Assembly: GCF_016808335.1 (NCBI RefSeq)
Contig: NC_053141.1
Span: 4,258,711 to 4,322,710, forward strand
Source: Panicum virgatum
Lineage: Eukaryota; Streptophyta; Magnoliopsida; Poales; Poaceae
Direction: 5' to 3'
DNA length: 64,000 bases
The translations under genes and the position numbers were made by a program. Position 1 is the stretch's first letter; every line of letters starts with the position of its first letter. Under the pieces are notes generated by a model, which ran no database searches, was not told the origin of the DNA, and saw nothing but the letters and a program-made list of their open reading frames with translations. Positions 22,691 through 32,317 of this stretch are shown here, one piece after another.

Positions 22691-22895
22691 GGCCAGGGAG
22701 GAAAGGAGATAGAGAGGAGGAGGTAAGGGCAATATCGTCATTTCACGCGGCTGCTGATTAAAAATGAGTATAATACTAAGCATAGTGTCATACACCTAAT
22801 TACCACTAAATTGTAGTGTGCTGTGGCAAAGACACTTTTTTTAGTAGTTTGTGGCAAAAGCCACATTTTTTCCGTGTCCAGCATCCAATTTGGCC
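22691..22895 (-). repeat. MULE terminal inverted repeat, right
   Basis: Reverse-complement partner of 8106-8304, followed by the 9-bp duplication at 22896-22904. Between the Gypsy end and this TIR, 22457-22690 is GC-rich element interior with no recognised gene. Confidence 0.88.
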
Positions 22896-22904
22896 GCTCA
22901 ACTA
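22896..22904. repeat. MULE target-site duplication, right copy
   Basis: GCTCAACTA, identical to 8097-8105. The AT-rich stretch from here to 23158 holds nothing recognisable. Confidence 0.85.
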
Positions 22905-23155
22905 TAGGCTACCATTAAAAATCGTTGAGATAGAACATGAGGCAAAGATCTTGAATATTTTTCAAGAATATTTGTTTTAAAATCTTTTGCACGAAAAGTT
23001 AAAAATAAACAATTATGCACTTGAAGCAAGATATTTTTACAGGAAAATATCGGCATTGTTTGGTGACATTTTTCTTTTTTCTTTTTGATGAAACAAAGAT
23101 TTTTTTTTCTTTTCGATTAGAAGTCTGGTGACAAAATTAAATGACACAATTTCCG

Positions 23156-23158
<3 letters not shown>

Positions 23159-23205
<47 letters not shown>
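23159..23205. repeat. (GA)n microsatellite
   Basis: An uninterrupted GA run of about 23 units, roughly 450 bp upstream of the phytocyanin start. GAGA tracts near plant promoters can recruit BPC-type factors, but no role can be claimed here. Confidence 0.95.
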
Positions 23206-23208
<3 letters not shown>

Positions 23209-23495
23209 CATTTTTTGTGGCGTAGAGCCATCGAGACAAGCCCATCATCTTTTGACCGTTTTCACGAACACTTCCAGGCTCCTTCTGTGGAGGGGACAAA
23301 GCACTTGTCCACGCACAGGCGACGGCCACAGGCGTGAGCGAGTCCAAGTCCACCGTCGACCCAGCACCAGCTTCTGCAGCAGCGACCTGCTCAGCTCTCA
23401 CACTGGCCGGTGACCACACAGTTTGGCAGTGACCACGCCAACGATCTCCCGGTCACGCGGTTGCACACCTAACAATGAGGCATCCAGCAGCCCCA

Positions 23496-23501
23496 TATAA
23501 A
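23496..23501 (+). promoter_or_regulatory. TATA box of the uclacyanin gene
   Basis: TATAAA in CCCCATATAAACCC, 116 nt upstream of the ATG at 23612. This predicts transcription start near 23527 and a 5' leader of about 85 nt. Confidence 0.7.
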
Positions 23502-23611
23502 CCCTGCTCCAATCCCACAACCAGATCAACCCCAACCCAAACCTTCAGCTCTCTCTTCTCGTCTTCTCTGCATCTCCAATCAAGGTACAAAGGCAGCATA
23601 CGGAGATAGCC

Positions 23612-23846
23612 ATGGCGATTAGAGCTCTCCTCGTCCTCACCGTGGCCGTCGCGGCGGTGCTCGGGGCGGCGCACGGGGCCAGCTACACCGTCGGTGCCCC
23701 GGCGGGGTCGTGGGATCTCCAGACCAACTACACCACCTGGGCTTCCGGCATCAACTTCCGCGCTGGCGACCAGCTTGGTGCGCAATCCTTTATTATTATT
23801 ATTCGTCACAGGCGCTTGGTCAATTCTGGTATATATGATCATACAA

Positions 23847-23889
<43 letters not shown>

Positions 23890-24500
23890 TGCTACTCATT
23901 GATGCATGAAGAAGGGTACAATAGTGTGTAGACAAAAAAAAGTTGTATTTTAAATACCATCATGTGAGTTTTTTAGTTACCATGGATTTGAATTGACACG
24001 TGCCACGTGGATATGCAGTGTTCAAGTACTCCCCCGCGGCGCACAACGTGGTGGAGGTGAGCAAGGCGGACCACGACTCGTGCACCGCCTCCAGGCCCCT
24101 CGCCACCTTCGCCACCGGCGACGACACCGTCCCACTCCCCGCCGGCGGCGTCACCCGCTACTTCATCTGCGGCGTGCCCGGCCACTGCGACGGCGGCATG
24201 AAGCTCGCCGTCAGAGTCGAGGCCGCGGCCAGCGCTCCAGCGCCAGTGGCCATGGCCCCTCGTGCTGCGCGCCCGCCGACGAAGACTGCGTCTCCGTCTC
24301 CGTCTCCGGCGCCGATGGCCATGGCCCCTGGCGCTGCGCTGCCGCCGATGGCGACGCCACCAGGCGCCAAGGCCCCGGCCGCCGGCGGCGGCATGCCGGC
24401 CGTGCCTCCTCCGAGCTCTGCGGCGGCGCCGGCTGGTGTTGGGTCTCTAATGGGCCTTGGTTTGGGCGCTGTCGTGGCTGCTCTTATGACCTTCCATTAG
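23612..24500 (+). CDS. uclacyanin-type phytocyanin (blue copper protein), probably GPI-anchored
   Basis: Two exons, 23612-23777 and 24019-24500, phase-matched, encode 215 residues. Residues 1-23 form a signal peptide ([17 protein letters not shown]). The plastocyanin-like domain follows (about 24-122) with type-1 copper ligands His (AAHNVVEV), Cys (YFICG), His (PGHC) and Met (GGMK), plus the disulfide Cys in DHDSC. A Met axial ligand marks uclacyanins rather than stellacyanins. A Pro/Ala/Ser-rich arabinogalactan-like stretch comes next, then a hydrophobic C-terminus ([17 protein letters not shown]) fitting a GPI signal. Such proteins sit at the cell surface and bind copper; their electron-transfer partners are unknown. 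The single intron position is the usual phytocyanin one. A TATA box lies at a good distance. It looks intact and is probably functional. Confidence 0.92.
23848..23889. repeat. (AAT)n microsatellite in the phytocyanin intron
   Basis: About 13 ATA/AAT units within the 241-nt intron; a likely polymorphic marker. Confidence 0.93.
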
Positions 24501-24878
24501 AGTCAACGGCTGTTTTTTTTGTACTTATTTATTACTCACGTGTACTCAATTTTTACTCCTATATATGGTAGTATGTACGTAACTGAGGTCATTGTTATGA
24601 TATTGGATTTTTCATATACAAATACTTTCATACAAACGAATTTACACTGTTTATCGTGCCAGAAAAAATTTCTTTAAATTCACGACCTTTTAGTTCCTCT
24701 CGCTAGAAGGGGAAAAACATTTGTAGCGGGGATGGTTGCTCCCTTCTAAAAATTTCCTGGAGTAATTTGCTAAAATATTGACAGCATGTTCTTAAAATTA
24801 TAAGATATATAAAGATTTCAAGTGCATCTCATATATGTATCTTGACTAAACTCTAGGTACTCCTACCGAAGCGAGATC

Positions 24879-25434
24879 TCATATATGCTGTGCCCGCGTG
24901 TACGTCGTGCTGCTGTCTGTGAAGTAGACATCGCCGGTGACCTGGTCGATGTCCACCCCGTTGGTGAAGCGCAGCGGCGCGCCGCCGGCCTCCGTGGCGA
25001 GCACGGTCGCTTCCCCACCGTTAGGCCCGACGCGCATCAGCCCCATGTATGCGTCGGTGATGTAGAGGTTGCCGGAGTTGTTGTGGAACCGAAGGCCCAG
25101 CGGCCGGCCACAGGAGCTCTTCGGTTGCGACCGCCGGGAGCTCCGACGACTGCGCGTCGCAGCCGTTCTTGGTGTAGCTCGGGCTGTACGCGAACGTCGT
25201 CCACCCGGCGCCGCCCTCGCCGGTGTACTTGAGCACGCGGCCGTCGGAGATGCTGACGTAGGGCCCGGCGCCGCGGGCGTCGAAGGCGACGCTCTCGGGG
25301 CCGACCAGCCCGTCGGGCAGCTCCAGGTGCTGGGTCTTGCTGGCGTCGATGGCATTGGCTACGGCCGCCGAGGGCAGCAGGAGCAGCAGGACGGCGAGCA
25401 GAGGCAGCCTCGACGTCGTTCGCCTCATGGTCAT
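24879..25434 (-). pseudogene. strictosidine synthase-like (SSL) gene, frameshifted and 3'-truncated
   Basis: ATG at 25434 opens a signal peptide (LPLLAVLLLLLPSAAVA) and the start of the six-bladed beta-propeller typical of SSL/YLS2 proteins (LPDGLVGPESVAFDARG, DGRVLKYTGEGG). Near 25115-25125 the frame changes. The second frame continues CGRPLGLRFHNNSGNLYITDAYMGLM..GEATVLATEAGG..FTNGVDID..GDVYFTDSST and hits TGA at 24879-24881. Normal SSLs are about 340-400 residues, so the second half is missing. Family members are vacuolar or secreted and mostly lack true strictosidine synthase activity. A fragment of a close relative is at 55763-55938. From 24501 to 24878 no gene is seen. Confidence 0.88.
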
Positions 25435-25950
25435 GGTCGCTGTCGCGTCGAGGAGCTGGTTGGCTTTGATGAAACGGCGTGCCCTCTGGATCGCGTTCTA
25501 TTTGGGGGTTTCTCCTCGGGTGTTAAGTCCGAATCGGCTCCAGCGCTCAGCAGCACACAACAGGATTGGATCGGAGTTTCTCCTCCGTCAAGGGAATAAA
25601 TAGGGAATGGAAGCGGACTCCGAATCCGGACCGGTTTCCGTGAAAGAAATACTAGTGCAATTTTCAACTGCTGGACAATTCATGAATTTATTTCGAATGT
25701 GCAGACATGCAGTCAATTCTAGGATTCTAGCCAAGAGTAGAACCGAGAATGCTGACACAGAAGGCTACGTTGTGCTAAATCACAGAAAAATAGGGCACTT
25801 GTAATGGTGGTATATAGTCAAAAATAGTTTCTGGAACTCTTGTGATAACTGAATAATGCTGAAATATATATAAACTTCAAACTTTATCTGATTCTTTTTT
25901 CAGCTGGAAAATGTTTTCAAATGTAGTGCAATTATTATTCTCTTTTATTA

Positions 25951-26209
25951 CTCCCTCCGTTCCAAATTATAAGGTATTCCAACAATCTTGCAGAGTCAAA
26001 GTTTTCTATGTTTGACCAAATTTATATAATAGAATAATAATATTTATTATATAAACTAAGTAACATTAGATTTTTTATTAATTATATTTTCATAGTACAT
26101 CAATTTAATATCATAAATTTTTATATTTCTCTCTATAATCTTGGTCAAACTTAAGATTGTTTGACTCTCCAAGATTCTTGGGATGTCTTACAATTTGGAA
26201 CGGAGGGAG
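25951..26209. mobile_element. Stowaway-type MITE (Tc1/Mariner)
   Basis: 259 bp with terminal inverted repeats CTCCCTCCGTTCCAAATT and AATTTGGAACGGAGGGAG, flanked by TA on both sides (25949-25950, 26210-26211). Internal arms also pair (GTTTGACCAAATTTAT against TTGGTCAAAC). This is one of the commonest grass MITE families. Confidence 0.95.
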
Positions 26210-26553
26210 TATTTTTTAAGTAGGTTCCATTCACGCCGTGGGTTTCAAATTGTAAGGTATTTTGTTTCATCAGGACAATACTTGAATTGACAGTTACTCT
26301 ATTAAGATGTCATTTATAAAATCATAATAATTTTCAACATGAATACGATAACAATATTTTATTTCAAATATCTTTGACCTTGCACGGATTAGTTCGCCTA
26401 ATACGCCGCGCCTCCGTCGTTGGTCTGTCGACGACGACCAGTCCACGCATCAACAGCTACACACTTGCGGAGCGATCGAGTCCAGCACTGACAACCCAGC
26501 ACCCACCAACGCTGTAGTGACTGTTTGGATCAGAAACTAAATTTAATTCATAT

Positions 26554-26824
26554 CACATCAAAAAGAATCTTACTATTTAAAAGTATTAAATAAAGTCTAA
26601 TTATAAAATTAATTATATGGATGAGTGCTAATTCACTAGATGAATCTAATAAAAATAATTAATCCATGATTAGTAGATGGTTAGTGTAGTATCACTATAG
26701 CAAATCATAAATTAATTATACTCATTAAGTTCGTGTCGCGAATTAGCACCGATCTGTGTAAAAGATTTTATATATAATTAGACTTTATTTAATATTTCTA
26801 AATTGCAAGATTCACTTTGATGTG
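26554..26824. mobile_element. fold-back MITE, AT-rich
   Basis: The left arm (26554-26608, CACATCAAAAAGAATCTT..) and the reverse complement of the right arm (26765-26824, CACATCAAAGTGAATCTT..) match with scattered changes, including ATTAAATAAAGTCTAATTATA blocks. The vocabulary (TTAATCCATGATTAG, CGCGAATTAGCACC) is that of a very common grass fold-back MITE. Class is not settled because no clear target duplication was seen. Confidence 0.75.
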
Positions 26825-27038
26825 AGTCCCATTGAACCAAGCACCCCCATCGCTTCAACTTCCAAGGTAAGATCACGTGGCTGTACCAAATGACCAACGA
26901 CACCTATAAAACTTAGCCAACCCAGAATGCATCCCAGCCAAACCAACAAATAAAGTTTCTTCTTCAGTTCTTCTCCATCGATCTCTCCCATCAAGCGAGT
27001 GATCGAGCATATCTATCCCAGGATCAATCCACCGTGCG

Positions 27039-28290
27039 CGGAGGCATTATTGAGATTGAATTTTATGTTGCTGTTAAATTTGAGAACATTATCTTTTTTG
27101 TGTTAGTAGTCATATTCACCAACTCTGCCACATTGTACTCTTGGTGGCTGCATATATAACTACGGGGGCTGAATCTCCTAAAGCTAATTCATTTATTATA
27201 CAAGATAGGCAATTATGCCCGTGCATTGCTACGGACAAAATTAGCATAAATATCGGATACGTATAGTTGTTCGTTAGTTTCTAGGGATCTACGTGATCGA
27301 GTCGTGGATGAAGGGCTGGTCCGACTCTTATATGGGATGGACTAAAGCCCACCTGTCAATAACACAAGGCGGACCAAATCAAAAAAATTAGGTGATCAAA
27401 CCAAAAATTGAGATGAAACCTTATTCGCTTTAGAAATAGGTATAGATATAGATTACGGAAAGGGTCATAATATAATCTGTCTTGCATCGTCGTATCACAA
27501 TTCACAGCAAGCTTCGGCAGAAGAAAATCAATCAGCCAGGTAAACAAGCTAGCAGAAAATATCATTACTGATATATGACTGCACTCACATAGAACCAAAC
27601 CTTACATGACCAGATTAAACCTCTCTGAAGGGTAATTTGTACCACATTAACTAATTATTTGGCTGATATATATATATAGGTGTAATGTTTGACACAAACT
27701 AATAAGGTAACTCGACATAGGCCATTAAGAACTTGGACATTATTCAGCAAGTGGCCGGGCGTAGCTCGGATCCATTCACAGTTGAATCAGCAGTGTCTCT
27801 CGCCACGGATCCTCGTAGCCAGATGAACATCTTTGGGCATGATCGTCACCCGCTTGGCATGGATGGCACATAAGTTGGTGTCCTCAAAGAGCCCCGCGAG
27901 ATATGCTTCTGCTGCCTCTTGCAAAGCAAGCACTGCATGGCTCTGGAAGCGCAAGTCACTCTGCATTCAAAGCCATCAAGTGATGGAACAGTACATATAT
28001 AAGAACTCCATGGAAAAAAAATGCTATTAGTATTTAGATGATCCTACAGATGTTTCAAATATCAAGACAAACCAAACATATATTTAAATTACCTTGTGGA
28101 ACTGGGCAATCTCCCTGACCAGCCTCTGGAAGGGCATCTTTCTAATGAGCAGCTCAGCGCCCTTTTGGTACTTGCGAATTTCACTGGAGTAAATCGAGTG
28201 GAAATTAAAGTGGTTCATTAAATTTGAAGATAGAAGGAAATTAAAATATGAAGTTGAGAACTTGAGATTGTATCTACCCGTACACAGTTA
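27039..28290. repeat. segmental duplicate, left copy (partner about 62560-63990)
   Basis: From CGGAGGCATTATTG onward this stretch is repeated at 62560, first for about 100 bp (to CACCAACTCTGCCA), then again from about 27500 (TTCGGCAGAAGAAAATC) against 63265 onward through the H3 exons. Between the matching blocks the two copies hold different sequence. Similarity over the H3 part is very high by eye. Confidence 0.85.
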
Positions 28291-28849
28291 TTTGCTTGAA
28301 ATACACTAGTAAAAAGCTGCTGCGCATACCGAAGAGCTACCGTCCCAGGGTGGTCACGGCGAGGCTTCTTGACGCCTCCGGTTACCGGAGCTGTCTTACA
28401 GGCGGCAGCCTATATATCATATATGGCAGGGTTTTTAATTCCGGTATGAAAAAAAATCGGCCATCACCGATAAAGTTGAAATATCGGGAATATCGGGATT
28501 TTTTATTTTTATTTTTATTTTTATGTTTACTTTTTAAATTTATTTTTTAGTGAAACAAATATTCAAAAAATCAATTTCGGCCGGTAAAAAAATATCGGAC
28601 CCTGCCGATAAAACCGAAATATCGGGTATACCGTGAAATTTCGAGCGATATTGTAAACCCTGATATATGGTCACATAACCATAACATATATAATAAACAA
28701 TTGTGTTAACATGCAGTATCTTGTTAAGTACAAGTTGTAACACCATGTAAAATTTACTTATTTGCACATACAAACATCCTTGCAACGAGTTGCTTCCTAG
28801 GGATCTTTCCTCCAGTTGACTTGCGAGCCGTGGCCTTAGTGCGAGCCAT
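27787..28849 (-). CDS. divergent H3.3-type histone H3 variant, four coding exons
   Basis: Minus-strand exons 28849-28778, 28409-28330, 28183-28093 and 27960-27787 give about 138 residues against 135 for normal H3. The N-tail keeps K4, K9, K14, K18, K27 and K36, but A5, I15, R23, C26, T28 and V31 are unusual, and one Ala is extra at the first junction. The fold is complete ([43 protein letters not shown]). His87 and Leu90 (QSHAVLAL) and the introns are H3.3 hallmarks. The end GERHC replaces [12 protein letters not shown] replaces KDIQLARR. The first donor is not GT (AGG/ATGTTT), while the other two introns are GT..AG. It is either a fast-evolving, perhaps germline-type, variant or an early pseudogene. 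Confidence 0.85.
28427..28662. mobile_element. hAT-type MITE in H3 intron 1
   Basis: 236 bp with ends CAGGGTTTTTAAT and ATTGTAAACCCTG (inverted), flanked by the 8-bp duplication ATATATGG (28419-28426, 28663-28670). An 8-bp duplication with CAGGG ends indicates hAT. It starts 17 bp from the splice acceptor of exon 28409-28330; without it and one target copy the intron would be about 124 nt. The interior repeats CGATATTTCGG/ATATCGGG motifs. Confidence 0.88.
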
Positions 28850-29345
28850 CTTGCAAACCAAATGGTAAATCATCATGAATGTAACAGATTATGAGTAATA
28901 TATATTGTAATCTATATATTTTACGCTTAGCAACTACTAGTACATTGAAGGAACATAGATAATGTCTTATCTATCTATGAACAAAAGTACAGTGCATAAT
29001 GGTGCCCTTACACGAAGAATGATGAACAGAAATTAACCCCACAAAAGAAAAGTGATGTAAAGAAAATTATCAACTTTAATTTGTACGAAGAACTCGTAAA
29101 TAAATCCAGCACGAGGGTGGGGATTACTGTCTACCTTAATCATACTAAGATTTTCAAACCAAAATCGACAACATCGAAACCCTAGAATCATGTACACACT
29201 TAAAAAATGCAAGAACGAAGGTACCACACACCAGCTGAACTACTAAAGCATGCGTGCCAATGGCCAGCAGCAAGTAGAGAATACAGATCACCAACCTATT
29301 AGTACAGGTAAACATGCATGAAGGAGATGGGTGTATTTTGTTTAC

Positions 29346-29491
29346 CTCTCAGATCGTAGTGCCTCTGCTAGCAACTGCTTCACGTCCACACGCTATGTAG
29401 CCGGTGTAACCCTTCAGTTGACGATGCCCCCGTTGGTCTGTCTGCCTGCCTCGGTGCAATTTGCCTGACGGGAGGCGGGGCGCTACTTATA
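29346..29491 (-). promoter_or_regulatory. probable H3 promoter and 5' UTR exon
   Basis: On the minus strand TATAAG at 29486-29491 (GCGCCTATAAGTAGCG) is followed about 30 nt later by a likely start near 29457. A leader then reaches CTGAGAG/GTAAAC, a donor at 29345. A 5' UTR intron to just before the ATG at 28849 is typical of plant H3.3 genes. Inferred from position and motifs only. Confidence 0.5.
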
Positions 29492-32317
29492 GGCGCGTAC
29501 GCCAGGGGTGCCAAGGATTTAGGTCGGTTTCTGTATGATCCGACGGCTGAGATTGTGTTTGTGCTGCCGATTAGTCTAGGCAAATGGAGGATTCCTATTG
29601 GCTGGTGCCACCGTGACGGGGATCGTTGTTAATTAAGCACCAATTAACCTTGCGTATAAAGTTACAGCGTAGCTTTCCTTCCTTAGGTGCCCATCAGCCA
29701 GCCAGGCCACACGTGCCACCTGGACGTGCCCATCAGCCAGCCAGGCCATGGGTGAGATCAATTCGCGGATCCTATATATCTTCCGCAAGTTTTTTTTCTT
29801 ATCTTTCACTGTTTGAGATTCGTACAAACAATCAGAGCCGTTAAATCTACTCAAACTCTAACTTTCTCTCTCTCCTCAACATTCCCTCCCTCTCCCGCAC
29901 CCACTACCGCTGCGCGCTGCCCGCCGCTGCATTCTTCCGCTGGTTGCGCGCCGCCCGATGCCGCCTGCGCTCGCTGCCTACGCGCCGCTCGCCACCGCTG
30001 CTGCATCCGCTGCCTGCACGCCGCCCGACCCCGCCACCTACGCTCGCTGCCTGTGCGCTGCCCGCTGCCCGCCCCTGCTGCCCCAGACGGATAATGCGAG
30101 CAGCATCTAGCAGCGAAACCAAGCATTAATCAGTGGTGTTGTCGTGTTGAGGACGCACGAGCCGAAAACCAATTGAAATCAGTACCAAGCAGCCAGCTAG
30201 GACTCGTGGCCTGCGCGCAGATCCCTACGCTGCGCACCGCCACCGCCCCCGCCCCTCCCCGCGCCCGGAGAAGAAGGCGCGCAGCTCGCGGAGAAGAAAC
30301 TCCGTGTTCAACATTTCGATTTTGGTATTTTCAACATTTCATGCTTTCAATTTCAACATTTCTTCTTTACAATTTTAACATTTGGAAAGTCGAATGTTGA
30401 ACTTGTTTAAAAAATATTGAGTTAATTTTATCAAAATATTGAACATGTTTGTAGCAGCTAATTGGGCCAAAGTGGACTTTAAAGATGAATAGCTTATCTA
30501 TCTTCCGCAAGATATATAGGAGCCCCTAGATCAATCCTCCACGCCAACAGCCTTCATCTCTCCCCAAACACAAGCTGTTCATCATCTTCTTATTCTTATA
30601 TTCGCCGACTCCGATCCGATGAAAGCAAGCTAAGCTCGTCGCCGACGATCCCCCCCCCCAACACACACACACAGCGCAGCTCTATTCTATTTTGTGGCTC
30701 TCTGAATCGTCCTTCCCCATCCTTGGTGAGGTCCCCCATACCCCTTTCAACCCTCACGAGCATGGCCATGGTGCCATGGTATAGTTCACCTTTAGACCAT
30801 GTGATCAAGGGGCAGAACGATTGCCACTGGCCCAGAATTTGTTCTTTCTTTATTGTTCCAATGCAACTAAATGGAGAATGATGTTGGTCCACAATGAAAT
30901 CTGTTTTTCTCAACCAGTTGGCCATAGCGTATCACCTGTGGGTAGTCCTTGAACACAGCTTGGATGAGAGAGGAGCGGTGTTGTCTAGGGTGCCGCTCCA
31001 AGCGGTGGTCAGCTCCAGAGTAGATGCCGAGTGAGAACTCGATCTTGACGTAATCCAAGCCACAAAAGTCCAAGCTCAATGTGCCTCCGCTCCATGCGCA
31101 TCTTGTCTATATCTCTGGCTTAGAGTCGAAGTCGGAGCTGAGGTTAGAGTTGCGATCGCGATCCAACTGCCAGTCAGTGCAGTCCAACTGCCGCTGCTGA
31201 GCGCAATCCACCTCCAAGCACCGTTGATTGACCCCTAGCCATGGTGCTATTCTACTCATGCGCCCCTGCGGCCTACGCTTCATGCCTGGCCTTCGCTAGA
31301 CACTCTCCCCACCGTGAGGTGCGCTACTGTGCTGACCCACCGGCTCGCAACGCCGTCACACCATGCAGCGTGGCCTCGCGCGCCCATGCGCGCCTCCAGC
31401 CAAGCTCATCCGCATGTGTTGCATGCCTAATCGATCTGCCTCCTCCCGCGCTCCTCGGTCCACCTACGCCGCACCACACCACCTTGGCCACCACCGGTCG
31501 CGCGGCACCTCTAGATCCAAACCTCCGCCGCTCGATCTGCGAGCGCCGCCGCCAGATCTGGTCACGAAAGGAGCGAAGAGGAGTGCCGCTGGCTGGATCT
31601 GGGCTAGGGAGGAGCGCCACCACCTGTGGGCCCATAGGGGAGAGGAAGGAGAATAGGAGAGAGAAAGAGGGGGTGGTAGATAGATGGGGAGATAAGAAAG
31701 ACTCTTATACCAATTCAAATGATATCTAGGCAAAATCCACAATGCATGCCTTCAGCATGTACATCAATATAATAGCTATGATCATTAAGTTATAAGGTCA
31801 ATGATTTATGAAGGAAAACTAGCTAAAACATATACAAGATATGTATTTAAATATAATCTTTATCCCACCAAGTTTGATAATCAAGGCTCTGTTGGGACAT
31901 GCACACATCTCTTGCACGTACAAGTAATAAATAAGATGCAAATATGATAGACAACTTTTTATGGAACAGGAGTGGGCATGCCCCTACTGGATATGTATGA
32001 TAGACAACTTGACTGAGAACCTATCTTCTTTTACACTGTAGAAACCATTCTGGAGCTTAACAGCAAGATGTAGTTGAGAATAGAGCTCACTCTCTACCAT
32101 GCATATATTTGTACAAAATAGGACCATGTAAGCTGATGACAGTAGTAGCTAACACGAGTGTAGATAAAATTAAACAGCCCAAATTTACAAGTTTAATGAT
32201 CATGATAGCCAAGTAATGTACACCGTATCTTAATTAGCAGGTTTGCATACAATATGCGGACACTACTTGATGCTAGCTGGATCATCAAGCAATACCAAAG
32301 TATACACCATACCATAG
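29492..32317. other. intergenic, no gene recognised
   Basis: Holds a GC-rich stretch (29890-30100) built of repeated CGCTGCCTGCGCGCCGC-like phrases, an AT-rich part with TTCAACATTT repeats (30305-30400), a C10 plus (AC)n tract (30650-30675), and another GC-rich block (31240-31660). Open frames here overlap on both strands and show no domains. These look like decayed repeats. Confidence 0.6.

Larger units (their letters stand above)
8106..22895. mobile_element. Mutator-like element (Pack-MULE-like) carrying a nested Gypsy element
   Basis: Near-identical inverted ends of about 200 bp lie 14.8 kb apart, and both are bounded by the 9-bp direct repeat GCTCAACTA (8097-8105, 22896-22904). Long TIRs, a G-initial end and a 9-bp target duplication are the Mutator signature. 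Removing the nested Gypsy (8857-22451) and its duplicated target leaves an element of about 1.2 kb with no transposase, hence non-autonomous. Its interior is GC-rich and includes an exon-like segment on the minus strand, as in Pack-MULEs that captured host gene fragments. Confidence 0.85.

Noticed and set aside
24879..25434. SSL as an intact gene with an intron at the frame change
   Set aside because: No GT..AG pair fits near 25115-25125; the two frames abut within a few bases and the reading ends far short of the family length.
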